Origin: Bacillota bacterium
GTDB lineage: Bacteria > Sysuimicrobiota > Sysuimicrobiia > Sysuimicrobiales > Segetimicrobiaceae
NCBI GenBank assembly: GCA_021324975.1
Contig: JAJPIA010000144.1
Location: 1 to 64,000 of the forward strand
Length of the DNA: 64,000 bases
Reading direction: 5' to 3'
Under the pieces are notes generated by a model. The model ran no database searches. It was not told the origin of the DNA and saw only the letters and a list, made by a program, of their open reading frames with translations. Made by a program: the position numbers and the translations under genes. Below are positions 1 to 10,491 of the stretch, in pieces (the stretch's first letter is position 1; each line of letters opens with the position of its first letter).

Positions 1-2
1 GC

Positions 3-905
3 GGTGGCGGCGGCAACGACGTCGGTGGCCGGGGGAACGTCTGCGATGGCTGCAGGAACAACGGCGGTGGCGGCGGGCACAACGGCGGTGGCGGCGGCAA
101 TAACGGCGGTGGCGGCGGCAATAACGGCGGCGGCGACAACGGGCACGGGGAGCACGGAAACAGCGGCAAGGGAGACGACAACAACAACGGTCAAGGCGGA
201 GAGAACAACAACGGCGGCGATCACGGCGGCAACAAGGGTGGTGGCAACAACGGTGGCAACAACGGCGGCGGCAATAACGGCGGCGGCAACAAGGGTGGCG
301 GCAATAACGGCGGCGGCAACAACGGTGGCGGCAACAAGGGTGGCAACAACAACGGTGGCAACAACGGCGGCGGCAACAACGGCGGCGGCAACAACGGCGG
401 CAACAACGGCGGTGGCAACAAGGGTGGCGGCAACAACGGCGGCGGCAACAACGGTGGCGGCAACAAGGGCGGCAACAACAACGGCGGCAACAAGGGCGGC
501 GGCAACAACGGTGGCGGCAATAACGGCGGCGGCAACAACGGTGGCGGCAATGGCGGCGGCGGCAATAGCGGCGGCGGCAACAAGGGCGGCAACAGCGGCG
601 GTGGCAACAACGGCGGTAGCAACGGTGGCGGCAACAAGGGTGGCAATAACGGCGGCGGCAATAACGGTGGCAACAACGGCGGTGGCAACAACGGCGGCGG
701 CAACAACGGTGGCGGCAATAACGGTGGCAACAACGGCGGTGGCAACAACGGCGGTAACAACGGTGGCGGCAACAAGGGCGGCGGCAATAACGGCGGTGGC
801 AACAACGGCGGGAACAACGGTGGCGGCAACAATAACGGGAAGGGCAACAGCGGCGACGACAGTGACGGCGGCAGTGGTCACGATCAGGGGAATGGTGGGC
901 ACTAG
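3..905 (+). CDS. C-terminal part of a Gly/Asn-rich low-complexity repeat protein (5' partial)
   Basis: Frame 3 reads GGGNNGGGNKGGNNNGG... without a stop from the window edge to TAG at 903-905; a 12-bp perfect hairpin follows. Start codon lies upstream of the window. Confidence 0.7.
   Translation, partial: GGGGNDVGGRGNVCDGCRNNGGGGGHNGGGGGNNGGGGGNNGGGDNGHGEHGNSGKGDDNNNGQGGENNNGGDHGGNKGGGNNGGNNGGGNNGGGNKGGGNNGGGNNGGGNKGGNNNGGNNGGGNNGGGNNGGNNGGGNKGGGNNGGGNNGGGNKGGNNNGGNKGGGNNGGGNNGGGNNGGGNGGGGNSGGGNKGGNSGGGNNGGSNGGGNKGGNNGGGNNGGNNGGGNNGGGNNGGGNNGGNNGGGNNGGNNGGGNKGGGNNGGGNNGGNNGGGNNNGKGNSGDDSDGGSGHDQGNGGH
4..850 (+). repeat. Degenerate short-period tandem repeat, units like (GGCGGCAACAAC)n / (GGTGGCAACAAGGGC)n
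   Basis: Directly visible GGN GGN AAY AAY repetition with AAG (Lys) variants. Confidence 0.9.
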
Positions 906-984
906 GGCGCGGTTGCTCGAATCACGGAGCGCGTAGGGGGAGACGCTGCAACACATACGCACAACAGCCACGCCGGAACGCCGG

Positions 985-1013
985 GAAGCGGCGGTGCATG
1001 TCACCGCCGCTTC
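985..1013 (+). terminator. Intrinsic terminator-like hairpin
   Basis: gaagcggcggtg-catgt-caccgccgcttc, 12-bp perfect stem, followed by tctattg (weak T tract). Confidence 0.65.
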
Positions 1014-1322
1014 TCTATTGGTCGCGGCATCACCTGACCGGGCGCGCAATGCGCAGCGCGACGTTATGGACCGTCATGATCTCGTCATGGTCCGGCGAAG
1101 CGAGTGGTGCGTGATACGCACGCGTCGCGGCGCGAAGCGCGTCCGCGCAAATGCCCATCAGTCGCGTTGACACCCGCGTCCATCGAGTGCTATCCTCTCT
1201 CTTGCATTTGCGATCACGCCTTAACTGTGACCGAGCTTGACGATCGAATCGCCGCAGGTGACCGCGCACGATGGCCCGATAAGGACCGGTGGCGGGCATC
1301 GAGATGCAGGGAGGATCGTACG

Positions 1323-1649
1323 GTGCCTGAGAGCGCGGATGTGATCACCCTCCTTGATGAAGATGGAACAGAGCATGAGTTCAACATCGTGGATGTCCTC
1401 GACGTCGATGAACGGCGATACGCGATCCTCCAGCCCATGGCGGACGGAGAAGAGTCGGACACCGCGGTTATCTTTCGCATGGAAGACGACGCTCTCGTGA
1501 CGATCGAAGACGACGCCGAGTTCGAGCGGGTCCGGCAGGTCTTCGAGGATACGCACGCGGACGAGGAGTCGGCCGACGAAGAGGACGAGGAAGAGTCGTC
1601 CGAGGACGAGGGCGGCTCTGCGGAAGGGCCGGGCTCCACGTCTCACTAG
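1323..1649 (+). CDS. DUF1292 (YrzB-like) protein with acidic C-terminal tail
   Basis: GTG start after gggagg; VITLLDEDGTEHEFNIVDVLDVDERRYAILQPM is typical of the family. Confidence 0.8.
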   Translation: MPESADVITLLDEDGTEHEFNIVDVLDVDERRYAILQPMADGEESDTAVIFRMEDDALVTIEDDAEFERVRQVFEDTHADEESADEEDEEESSEDEGGSAEGPGSTSH

Positions 1650-1685
1650 GACGGGGCGGCCGAACCCAAGGCGGGACGCGCGGCC

Positions 1686-2174
1686 GTGCACCGATGGCTC
1701 CGGCCTACGCTGCGGATCGACAGCATCTATGATATCGACATCGAGGGGCTCGCGGCGCGCGGCATCCGCGGCGTGATCCTGGATCTCGACAACACGATTG
1801 TGCCGTGGGGCGCCCGTGAGGCGCCCCAAATGCTTCTGGCGTGGATTCGCCGGGCGCGTGCGGCCGGGCTCGCGCTGTGCATCGTGAGCAACAACGGTGG
1901 AGACCGCATCGCCGCGCTGTCCAACTCGCTCGGCGTGCCGGCGCTGACCGGCGCCATGAAGCCGCGTCGCCGCGCGTTGCGCCGGGCGCTCGCGCTCATG
2001 GGCACGACGGCCGCCGCCACGGCGCTCATTGGCGATCAGCTGTTTACGGATGTGCTGGGAGGGAACCGGCTCGGCCTGCGCACGATTCTGGTCCGACCTC
2101 AAAGCGGGCAGGAGTTTCCGCTGACCCGCTTGGTGCGGTTCGTGGAGCGGATCATGTTGCGCGGTGTGCAGTAA
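1686..2174 (+). CDS. YqeG family HAD-type phosphatase
   Basis: GVILDLDNTIVPWGAREAP...CIVSNNGGDR...GDQLFTDVLGGNR. Confidence 0.85.
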   Translation: MHRWLRPTLRIDSIYDIDIEGLAARGIRGVILDLDNTIVPWGAREAPQMLLAWIRRARAAGLALCIVSNNGGDRIAALSNSLGVPALTGAMKPRRRALRRALALMGTTAAATALIGDQLFTDVLGGNRLGLRTILVRPQSGQEFPLTRLVRFVERIMLRGVQ

Positions 2175-2238
2175 CGCGACGCCGAACTCGCGACGACCGC
2201 ACGGGCCGCGCAGCGGCGCAAGCTCGTAGGAGGGGACG

Positions 2239-3309
2239 ATGAAGGACCATATCGACCGAGCCCGCCGGTACCTCGGGACATCCGGGGTCGACGCCCTGTT
2301 GCTCTCGAAGGACGAAAACCGGCGGTACGTTACCGGGTTCAGCGGCTCCGCAGGCATCGGCCTGGTGACCGAGGGCGCAGCGCTCCTGGTCGTTGACTTT
2401 CGATACTACGAGCAGGCCGCCGAGCAGGCGCCCGGGTGTGAAATCGTCCGGGGCGGGACGGATCTCCCGGGCGCGCTGGCCGAAGCGGTTCGGCCACGCG
2501 AGCTGCGCCGGATCGGCTTCGAAGCGGAGTTCGTGCCGTACGCGCAGGCTGAGCGCCTGCGTGAGAAGTTGCAGCCGGCGGAGTTAGTGCCGCTCGCCGA
2601 CGTAGACCGCCTGCGTTGGGTGAAGGACGAGGAAGAGGTCGCCGCGATCGAGCGGGCGGCGAGATTGTCGGATGCCGGATTTGCCCACATCCTCACCGTG
2701 CTGCGTCCCGGGATGACGGAGCGCGACGCGGCCGTGGAGTTCGAGACGTTCATGCGACGCGCAGGAGCGGAACGGCTTTCGTTCGACCTCGTGTTCGCAA
2801 GCGGCCCCCGCTCCGCGCTCCCTCACGGGCGGGCCACCGGTCGAGTCCTGCAGGCCGGCGACCTCGTGACGTTGGACTTCGGACCCGTCTGCGACGGGTA
2901 TACGTCCGACTGCACACGGACGGTCGTGCTCGGGCCCGCCGACGAACGGCAACGGGAAATCTACGGGGTCGTGTTGCGGGCGCAGCGCCGCGCGATCGAA
3001 GCCGTGCGCGCCGGCGCGTCCTCCCGGGCGGTCGACCAGGCCAGCCGTGAGATTATCGCCGCCGCCGGGTATGGTGACGCGTTTGGACACGGGCTCGGCC
3101 ATGGGATCGGGCTCGAGATCCACGAAGGGCCGGCGTTGTCGCCACGGATGGAGGTTCCGCTGGAATCGGGGATGGTGCTGACGATCGAACCCGGCGTGTA
3201 CCTGCCGGGGTGGGGCGGCGTACGGATCGAGGACGACGTCGTCGTGACCTCGGACGGCTGCCGTGTGCTTACACACGCGCCGAAGGAGCTCATCGAGCTG
3301 CCCGTTTGA
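2239..3309 (+). CDS. M24 family Xaa-Pro aminopeptidase
   Basis: Creatinase N-domain plus M24 metal ligands (DFGPVCDGYTSDCTRT, GHGLGHGIGLEIHEGP, TIEPGVYLPGWGGVRIEDDVVVT). Confidence 0.92.
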   Translation: MKDHIDRARRYLGTSGVDALLLSKDENRRYVTGFSGSAGIGLVTEGAALLVVDFRYYEQAAEQAPGCEIVRGGTDLPGALAEAVRPRELRRIGFEAEFVPYAQAERLREKLQPAELVPLADVDRLRWVKDEEEVAAIERAARLSDAGFAHILTVLRPGMTERDAAVEFETFMRRAGAERLSFDLVFASGPRSALPHGRATGRVLQAGDLVTLDFGPVCDGYTSDCTRTVVLGPADERQREIYGVVLRAQRRAIEAVRAGASSRAVDQASREIIAAAGYGDAFGHGLGHGIGLEIHEGPALSPRMEVPLESGMVLTIEPGVYLPGWGGVRIEDDVVVTSDGCRVLTHAPKELIELPV

Positions 3310-3407
3310 GCACGCCGCATGGTGACCGGCGGGGCCGCGTCGCGGGCGCCGGCCCTTGGTTGACAACGGCGTCGGGCGGCCGGTACACTCCCGGTGGGTG
3401 ATGCGGC

Positions 3408-3968
3408 GTGATCTCGAGCAATGACTTCCGTCCCGGCGTCCACGTCCTTCTCGACGGCGACCTGTACGCCATCATCGAGTCCCAGCACGTCAAGGTTGGC
3501 CGGGGGCCGGCCTATGTAAAGGCCAAGGTCCGCAACACCAAGACGGGCACGACGACCGAGCGAACGTTTCGCGCCGGGGAGCGCGTGCCGCTCGTCTATC
3601 TGGAGAAGAAAACGATGCAATACCTGTACACGACCGGCGATGAGTACGTCGTCATGGACAAGGCTACGTTCGAGCAGATGCCGCTTCCCCGCGCGTTGTT
3701 CGGTGAGGCCGTCCGATTCCTGCGCGAGAACACGGATGTGACGGTGGTCTTTCACGAAGACAAGCCGATCGGCGCTGAGCTGCCAAACTCCGTAGATCTG
3801 CGCATTGTCGAGACCGCGCCGGGGATTCGCGGCGACACGGTGAGCGGTGCCACCAAGCCGGCGACCCTGGAGACGGGGGCGGTCGTGCAAATACCGCTGT
3901 TTGTGGAAACCGGCGAAGTCGTTCGCGTCGACACCCGCACGGGGTCCTACATCGAGCGCGTCCGCTGA
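3408..3968 (+). CDS. efp: Elongation factor P
   Basis: ISSNDFRPGVHVLLDGDLYAIIESQHVKVGRGPAYVKAKVRN...; 186 aa. Confidence 0.95.
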   Translation: MISSNDFRPGVHVLLDGDLYAIIESQHVKVGRGPAYVKAKVRNTKTGTTTERTFRAGERVPLVYLEKKTMQYLYTTGDEYVVMDKATFEQMPLPRALFGEAVRFLRENTDVTVVFHEDKPIGAELPNSVDLRIVETAPGIRGDTVSGATKPATLETGAVVQIPLFVETGEVVRVDTRTGSYIERVR

Positions 3969-4355
3969 GCGCGGCCGGCGTCCCGCGGCGTTGCTATCGC
4001 GACTGGCCGGGCGGGCCACCGAGTGGGTTACTGCCTCATCTCGTATGTGCGACGAGGGTAGACGGGCGGGCGGGCCTGGCCGGAGTGGTGTTGGTCTCGG
4101 CCCCCATGAATCCAATCCAATGAGGGCCTCGACCCCTCCGGCGGCTTGGGCCGCCTCCGGTCGACGCCCGCGATGCTCACAGCTGCGTGGCATCACTTTA
4201 CGTGCGCTGCGGACTAGGCAAAGGCACGGCATGGGTCAGGCGTCGGGCGCTTTGGCTCGCGCCGCAGGCATAGTGGAGCGGAGGACAGGCTCGTCCGGCA
4301 CCAGCCCTTGCCTAAGTAATGCGATGACGCACTACCCGTGTGCCCGCAAGGCGCA

Positions 4356-4364
4356 TGTTATAAT
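4356..4364 (+). promoter_or_regulatory. Extended -10 promoter element upstream of rpsO-pnp
   Basis: TGTTATAAT (TGn-TATAAT) at 4356-4364. Confidence 0.55.
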
Positions 4365-4479
4365 GAGGCTGTGGTCATGGCATGTAATGACATCGTGAAG
4401 GCACCGTGCGGCGGGGACGACCGTAGCTCCGGCGGCGTCCCGGCCGGGCGCGACGAGTGGTCGTGAGGAGGTGGAGCAC

Positions 4480-4752
4480 GTGGGCAGCGAAGGAGCGCAA
4501 ACGGCGCAGGGTGTGGCAGCTGAGTTTCGGAGGCATCCCAACGACACCGGATCCCCCGAAGTCCAGATCGTCAGGTTGACCGACCGGATCACCCATTTGA
4601 GCGAACATCTCAAGCTTCACAAGAAAGACTTTCATTCCCGCCGCGGTCTGCTACAGATGGTGGGGCAGCGTCGGCGTCTGTTGACGTACCTGAGCCGTCA
4701 CGACATGGTGCGCTACCGGGCGCTCGTGGAACGGCTCGGCCTCCGCCGATAA
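4480..4752 (+). CDS. rpsO: 30S ribosomal protein S15
   Basis: [56 protein letters not shown] start with gaggaggt RBS. Confidence 0.96.
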   Translation: MGSEGAQTAQGVAAEFRRHPNDTGSPEVQIVRLTDRITHLSEHLKLHKKDFHSRRGLLQMVGQRRRLLTYLSRHDMVRYRALVERLGLRR

Positions 4753-4910
4753 TCGCGCAGCCCCCGGATGCAGCCGGCGCAGCCAGCGTGCCACAGGGCC
4801 CCGGCTGCCTGCGCCGCGACTGCTTGGCAGGCGTATCGTGCCCGGTCCCAGGGATGCCCTGGGGCGCCGAGCCATGACCATCGCCGGCGGATGAGGAGGA
4901 AGGAAAGCGA

Positions 4911-7148
4911 ATGAGCGTAGAAGCGCGAATCGGACGGGTTGAGGTCGAGGTCGCCGGGCGGCCGCTGTCGATCGAGACAGGTGAGCTCGCCAAACAGGCC
5001 AGCGGCGCAGTTGTTGTCCGCAGCGGGGACACCATGGTCTTGGTCACGGCGACGATGTCAACCAGCCCCCGCGAAGGGATCGACTTTTTTCCGCTGACCT
5101 GCGACTACGAAGAAAAGATGTTCGCCGCCGGGAAGATCCCAGGCGGTTTCTTCAAACGCGAGGGGCGGCCCGGCGAGCGGGCAATCTTGACGTCCCGGTT
5201 GATCGACCGGCCGCTCCGGCCGCTGTTTCCGAAGGGGTTCCGTAACGATGTGCAGGTGATCGCCACGGTGCTCAGCACCGACCAGGAGAACGCGCCCGAC
5301 GTGCTGGCCGTGACCGGCGCGGGCGCGGCGCTTGCGATCTCGCCGATCCCGTGGGACGGCCCGGTCGCGGCGGTGCGGATCGGGCTCATCGACGGCCGGC
5401 TTGTCGTTAACCCATCCCAGCAACTCGTCGACCAGAAGGCGACGGCCCTGGACCTCGTGGTGGCCGGGACTCGCGATGCGATCACGATGGTCGAGGCGGG
5501 GGCGCGAGAAGTCCCTGAAGAGGTCCTGCTCGAGGCGTTCGATCTGGCACACGCCGAGATCCGCCGCATCGCGGAGGGTATCGACGAGCTGGTCCGGCAG
5601 GCCGGCCGTTCCAAGATCACGCCGGTGCTCGCGGTGCCGCCGGCGGAGCTCACGGCGGCGGTGCGGGAGGTGGTCGGGCCCCGGTTGGCGACCGCGTTGC
5701 GCAACCCCGACAAGCTGGCGAGGGAGAGCGCGCTCGCGGACGTCGCGAGCGCGGTCCAGGGCGAGCTCGCCGAACGGTTCCCCGGTCAGGCCCGGGCCAT
5801 CGGCGACTGCGTCGATTCGCTGACGAAGACGGAAGTCCGACGCATGATCCTCGACGACGGCGTCCGGACCGACGGACGGAATCCGACGCAGATCCGGCCG
5901 CTCAGCGCCCGCATCGGCCTCCTCCCGCGGGTACACGGCTCGGGGCTGTTTGTCCGAGGCCAAACGCAGGTCCTGACGACGTGTACGCTCGGTACCGGCG
6001 AGGACGAGCAGATCATCGACGATCTCAGCCTGCGAGACCGAAAGCGGTACCTACATCACTATGACTTCCCTCCCTACAGCGTCGGCGAAACGCGGCCGCT
6101 GCGCTCGCCGGGACGGCGCGACATCGGTCACGGTGCGCTCGCCGAGCGGGCGCTCGAGCCAATGATTCCCCCCGAGGAGACATTCCCGTATACGCTCCGG
6201 CTCGTGTCGCTGGTCCTCGAGAGCAACGGGTCCACGTCGATGGCGTCGGTGTGCGGGAGCACGCTCGCGCTCATGGACGCGGGCGTGCCCATTGCGAAGC
6301 CGGTCGGCGGGATCGCCATGGGGCTGATCACGGGCGGTGACGGGGAGGGCCGGGCGGCGATCCTCACCGATATCCAGGGGATCGAAGACGCGATGGGGGA
6401 CATGGACTTCAAGGTGGCCGGGACGCGGGACGGCGTCACGGCGCTGCAGATGGACATCAAGATCAAGGGCCTCTCGCGGGCGCTGTTCGAGCGGGCGTTG
6501 GGCCAGGCCCGCGACGCACGGATGGCCATCATCGATCTGATCGAGCGCACGATCCCGGCGCCGCGTCCCGAGATGTCTCCCTATGCGCCGCGGATCTACA
6601 CGATCTACATCAACCCGGACCGCATTCGCGAGGTCATCGGCCCCGGCGGCAAAGTCATCAACAAGATTACCGCGGAGACGGGCGTCAAGATCGACATCGA
6701 GCAAGACGGCCGGGTCCTGATCGCCTCGGCGAATGCCGAGGCCGCGGCGCGCGCGCAGCGGATGATCGAAGACATCGTCAAGGAGGCGAAGCCGGGCGAA
6801 GTCTACAAGGGCAAAGTCACCCGGTTGATGAACTTTGGGGCATTTGTGGAGATTTTCCCCGGCAAGGAGGGGCTCGTCCACATCTCGGAGCTGTCCAATC
6901 ACCGGGTCGGCCGGGTGGAGGACGTGGTCAAGGTCGGGGACGAGATCGAGGTCAGGGTCAAGGAGATCGACAACCTCGGTCGCGTCAACCTGACCCGGCG
7001 CGGGTTGATCCCGGACGGCGAGCCGGCGCCGGAGGGCGAAGCGGCGCCGCCGTCGGATGCGCCCACGGGAACGGCACGGCCGGCGCGGTACGACCGCGGT
7101 CCGCGAGGCGAGCGCGGGCACCGGCCGCATCGAAAGCCGCGATCGTAA
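4911..7148 (+). CDS. pnp: Polyribonucleotide nucleotidyltransferase
   Basis: Two RNase PH domains, KH ([15 protein letters not shown]) and S1 ([20 protein letters not shown]) domains; downstream of rpsO. Confidence 0.96.
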   Translation: MSVEARIGRVEVEVAGRPLSIETGELAKQASGAVVVRSGDTMVLVTATMSTSPREGIDFFPLTCDYEEKMFAAGKIPGGFFKREGRPGERAILTSRLIDRPLRPLFPKGFRNDVQVIATVLSTDQENAPDVLAVTGAGAALAISPIPWDGPVAAVRIGLIDGRLVVNPSQQLVDQKATALDLVVAGTRDAITMVEAGAREVPEEVLLEAFDLAHAEIRRIAEGIDELVRQAGRSKITPVLAVPPAELTAAVREVVGPRLATALRNPDKLARESALADVASAVQGELAERFPGQARAIGDCVDSLTKTEVRRMILDDGVRTDGRNPTQIRPLSARIGLLPRVHGSGLFVRGQTQVLTTCTLGTGEDEQIIDDLSLRDRKRYLHHYDFPPYSVGETRPLRSPGRRDIGHGALAERALEPMIPPEETFPYTLRLVSLVLESNGSTSMASVCGSTLALMDAGVPIAKPVGGIAMGLITGGDGEGRAAILTDIQGIEDAMGDMDFKVAGTRDGVTALQMDIKIKGLSRALFERALGQARDARMAIIDLIERTIPAPRPEMSPYAPRIYTIYINPDRIREVIGPGGKVINKITAETGVKIDIEQDGRVLIASANAEAAARAQRMIEDIVKEAKPGEVYKGKVTRLMNFGAFVEIFPGKEGLVHISELSNHRVGRVEDVVKVGDEIEVRVKEIDNLGRVNLTRRGLIPDGEPAPEGEAAPPSDAPTGTARPARYDRGPRGERGHRPHRKPRS

Positions 7149-7174
7149 CCCGGGCGCGCGCTCTTGCGTGAGAG

Positions 7175-7196
7175 AAGCCTCCGCGAGGGGGCTTTT
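7175..7196 (+). terminator. Intrinsic terminator after pnp
   Basis: aagcctcc-gcga-gggggctt then tt; 8-bp stem with one G.U. Confidence 0.6.
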
Positions 7197-7267
7197 CGAT
7201 TATCGCGCGCACGCGGTGGCGGGAGACCAGCTCGATGCACGACGATTCTGTAGGGACACGGTGAGCG

Positions 7268-8563
7268 ATGGCGGTTGATCAGGTGATTTATCGGCGGACG
7301 GCGCTGCCGAGCGGGTTGGTCGTGCTGACCGAGCCCATGGACAACGTGCGCACGGCCTCGCTCGGCGTCTGGATCGACGTCGGCTCGCGGTATGAGGATC
7401 CCGCTCAACTCGGCATGTGCCATTTCATCGAGCACGCCTTGTTCAAGGGGACGCGCTCCCGGTCGGCCCTCGCGATTGCCCAGGCGATGGACGCGATCGG
7501 CGGCCACCTGAACGCGTTCACGGACAAGGAGCACACCTGCTACTACCTACGCGTGCTGAGCGATCACCTGGACGAGGCGATGGCGGTGCTCTCCGACATG
7601 TTGCTGCACCCCGCCTTTGATCCGGACGCGCTCGAACGGGAGCGGCAGGTGATCCTGGAAGAGATCCACATGTACGAGGACGCGCCGGACGACCTCGTGC
7701 ACGACGTGTTCGCGGCGTCGCTGTGGCCGGATCATCCCTTGGGGCGGCCGGTCGCGGGCCTGCGGGAGACGGTGCAGGGCATCGGCCGGACCGAACTCAT
7801 GCGGTTCATGGACGCCCACTCCCGGCCGGACGCCGCGATCGTCGCCGCGGCGGGGCGGCTCGACCACGACGCGATCGTGGCGCTCGTCGACCGCTGGTTC
7901 GGAGGCTGGTCTGGGCATCGGGTGCCCGTCGACCTGTCCGCGCCGCAGCCCCGCACCGCCGTCACGCTCCGGCACAAGGACATCGAGCAGGTGCACTTGT
8001 GCGTCGGCGTGCCGGGCTACCGGGAGGCCCACGGCGACCGGTACGCTCTCGCCGTCCTGGACACCCTGCTCGGCGGCGGAATGAGCGGGCGTCTGTTCCA
8101 CGAGATCCGCGAGGAGCGCGGGCTGGCCTATGCCGTGTCCACCTACCATGCCGCGTACCGGGACGCGGGGGCGTTCGTCGTGTACTGCGGGACGAGCCCC
8201 GCGGCCGCGTGCGAGGTCGTGCGGCTGGTCCTGGACAACCTGGCCTGGGCCCGCGACGGCATCACCGCGGAGGTTCTCGCGCGGGCGAAGGAGTCGCTGA
8301 AGGGCAGCCTCATGCTCGATCTCGAGACTCCCGGCAGCCGGATGAGCAAGCTCGCCAGGTCGGAGCAGTACTTCGGCCGGCAGTTCACGCTGGATGAGAT
8401 CGTCGCCAAGGTCGAGGCGGTGAGTGCCGACGACGTGCATCGCGTCGCGGCCGACTTGTTCGTGCCGGGGCTCGCGTCGCTCGCCGCGATTGGTCCGTTC
8501 GAGGACCACGCGGGTCTGGCCGACGCGGTGCGGGCGGAGGTGGAGCGTCATGAGCGTCCATAG
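7268..8563 (+). CDS. M16 family zinc metallopeptidase (pitrilysin/YmxG-like)
   Basis: HFIEHALFKGT (HxxEH) and C-terminal M16 domain. Confidence 0.9.
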   Translation: MAVDQVIYRRTALPSGLVVLTEPMDNVRTASLGVWIDVGSRYEDPAQLGMCHFIEHALFKGTRSRSALAIAQAMDAIGGHLNAFTDKEHTCYYLRVLSDHLDEAMAVLSDMLLHPAFDPDALERERQVILEEIHMYEDAPDDLVHDVFAASLWPDHPLGRPVAGLRETVQGIGRTELMRFMDAHSRPDAAIVAAAGRLDHDAIVALVDRWFGGWSGHRVPVDLSAPQPRTAVTLRHKDIEQVHLCVGVPGYREAHGDRYALAVLDTLLGGGMSGRLFHEIREERGLAYAVSTYHAAYRDAGAFVVYCGTSPAAACEVVRLVLDNLAWARDGITAEVLARAKESLKGSLMLDLETPGSRMSKLARSEQYFGRQFTLDEIVAKVEAVSADDVHRVAADLFVPGLASLAAIGPFEDHAGLADAVRAEVERHERP

Positions 8564-9356
8564 GGTCGCGGTGGCAGGGGCCGCCGGCCGCATGGGGCGG
8601 GCGGCGGTCCGCACGATCGCCCGTCGGGACGACATGCTGCTGGTCGGCGCGCTCGGCCGCGCGGCGTCCGTCGGGCAGGACGCCGGCGTTGTCGCCGGCG
8701 TGGGCACGCTCGGCGTGCCGATCGTGGCCGAGCTCGCGGAGGTGTTTCTGGAGGGACGACCGACCGTGCTCGTCGACCTGAGCCGCGGGGAAGCCGCGGC
8801 GGAGCACGCCGAGGCCGCGCTCGATCACCGCGTGCCGGCCGTGATCGGTGCGACGGGGCTGCCCGCGGCCGACGTGGGCCGGCTGCGCGAACGGTGTCGC
8901 GCCGAGCGCGTGGGCGTGCTCCTCGCGCCGAATTTTGCCTTGGGCGCGATCTTGATGATGGAGTTTGCCCGGCGGGCGGCCAGGTTTTTCCCGCACGTGG
9001 AAATCACCGAGCTGCACCACGATCGCAAGCGGGATGCGCCGTCCGGCACGGCGGCGCGGACGGCGCACCTCGTCGCGGCCGCCCGCGCGGGGACGCCCCG
9101 GCCGGCGGTGACCGAGACGGAGCTCGTGGCCGGCGTACGGGGCGGCCTGGTGGCGGGCGTCCGTGTCCACAGCGTGCGGCTCCCGGGTCTCATGGCGCAT
9201 CAAGAGGTGCTGTTTGGCGGGCCGGGGGAGACGCTGCGGCTGCGTCATGATTCCTTGAGCGAGGAGTCCTTTATGCCCGGCCTGATGCTCGCGATCGAGC
9301 GTGTGGGAACGTTGTCCGACCTCGTGGAAGGCCTGGAACACGTGCTGGAGCTGTAG
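8550..9356 (+). CDS. dapB: 4-hydroxy-tetrahydrodipicolinate reductase
   Basis: VAVAGAAGRMGRAAVR; ELHHDRKRDAPSGTA; ATG 8550 overlaps the end of the M16 gene. Confidence 0.92.
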   Translation: MSVHRVAVAGAAGRMGRAAVRTIARRDDMLLVGALGRAASVGQDAGVVAGVGTLGVPIVAELAEVFLEGRPTVLVDLSRGEAAAEHAEAALDHRVPAVIGATGLPAADVGRLRERCRAERVGVLLAPNFALGAILMMEFARRAARFFPHVEITELHHDRKRDAPSGTAARTAHLVAAARAGTPRPAVTETELVAGVRGGLVAGVRVHSVRLPGLMAHQEVLFGGPGETLRLRHDSLSEESFMPGLMLAIERVGTLSDLVEGLEHVLEL

Positions 9357-9366
9357 AGGGGGCGTC

Positions 9367-10392
9367 ATGGACGGGTACACGGTAGCGGTCGTGGGCGCAA
9401 CAGGCGCGGTCGGACGCGAAGTGCTGGAGATCCTCGCGGCACGCAGGTTCCCGGTGGCGCGGCTCCGCGCCCTTGCGTCGCCGCGGTCCGCCGGACTGCG
9501 CATCGGTGAGGTGACTGTGGCGCCTGTTGCGGCGGCCGCGTTCGACGACGTGGACATCGCGATCTTCGACACGCCCGATGAGGTTGCGGACGCCTGGGTG
9601 CCGGTGGCGGCCGGCCGTGGGGTGCTCGTGATCGACAACTCGGCGGCGTTCCGCACGGCGCCGGACGTGCCGCTTGTCATTCCGGAGGTCAACCGGGAGG
9701 CGCTGCAGCGGGCGCCGCGACGGATCATCGCCAGCCCGAACTGCACGACGGCCACGATCGCTGTGCCCCTTGCGCCCCTGCATCGGGCCGCGGGTCTTCG
9801 CCGTCTCATCGCGTGCTCGTACCAGTCGGTCTCGGGCGCGGGGCAGGCGGGCGTGTCGCAACTGTGGTCGGAGGTGCGGGGCGCGGCGACCTCCGCGGCC
9901 GCCCCCGCCGCGCCGGGCGGTACCGCGTTCCGGCACGCGATCGCGATGAACGTCATCCCCGCGGTGGGTTCGTTCCGCGGCGCGCACACGAGCGAGGAGG
10001 TCAAGATTGGGGCGGAGCTGCGCAAGATGCTGGACGCCCCGGATGTCGTCGTGGGCGTCACCTGCGTGCGGGTCCCCACGCTCCGGGCGCACGGCGTCGC
10101 GGTGCACGCGGAGTTTTCCCGCGGGATCGGCGCGGAGGAGGCGCGGGCGATCCTGGCGGCCGCGCCCGGAGTCGAGGTGGTGGACGATCCGGCCGCCGGG
10201 CGCTACCCCACGGCGCTCGCCGCGTCCGGCCGCGACCCGTGCGTGGTCGGCCGGATCCGCACGGACGGCGCCGGCATGCTCGCGTTCTTCGCCGTGGCGG
10301 ACAACCTCCGCAAAGGGGCCGCGCTGAACGCGGTGCAGATCGCGGAGGCGGTCGTGCGGGACGGCCTGCTGTCGGCGATGCGCGGGGGATGA
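9367..10392 (+). CDS. asd: Aspartate-semialdehyde dehydrogenase
   Basis: VAVVGATGAVGREVLEIL; SPNCTTATIAVPLAPLH; SYQSVSGAGQAG. Confidence 0.92.
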   Translation: MDGYTVAVVGATGAVGREVLEILAARRFPVARLRALASPRSAGLRIGEVTVAPVAAAAFDDVDIAIFDTPDEVADAWVPVAAGRGVLVIDNSAAFRTAPDVPLVIPEVNREALQRAPRRIIASPNCTTATIAVPLAPLHRAAGLRRLIACSYQSVSGAGQAGVSQLWSEVRGAATSAAAPAAPGGTAFRHAIAMNVIPAVGSFRGAHTSEEVKIGAELRKMLDAPDVVVGVTCVRVPTLRAHGVAVHAEFSRGIGAEEARAILAAAPGVEVVDDPAAGRYPTALAASGRDPCVVGRIRTDGAGMLAFFAVADNLRKGAALNAVQIAEAVVRDGLLSAMRGG

Positions 10393-10491
10393 CGAATCTG
10401 TGCCGCCGGTGCAGGAGCCGGTGGCGTGAGCCCTGAACGTCTTGGTGCACATGCGCGAGATGACGCGATGCGAGCCGAGGAGGTGACGGGG

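Noticed and set aside
4-850. Possible CRISPR-like or minisatellite array
   Set aside because: Repeats are short, degenerate and codon-periodic without unique spacers; best explained as protein-coding low complexity.
4-936. 310-aa Ala/Thr-rich ORF (+), and 221..847 (-) Pro/Leu-rich ORF
   Set aside because: Out-of-frame or antisense translations of the GGN/AAY repeat; frame 3 gives the coherent Gly/Asn protein with a terminator after its stop.
4028-4355. RNase P RNA, tmRNA or known riboswitch in the efp-rpsO gap
   Set aside because: I could not match the conserved sequence blocks of those RNAs.
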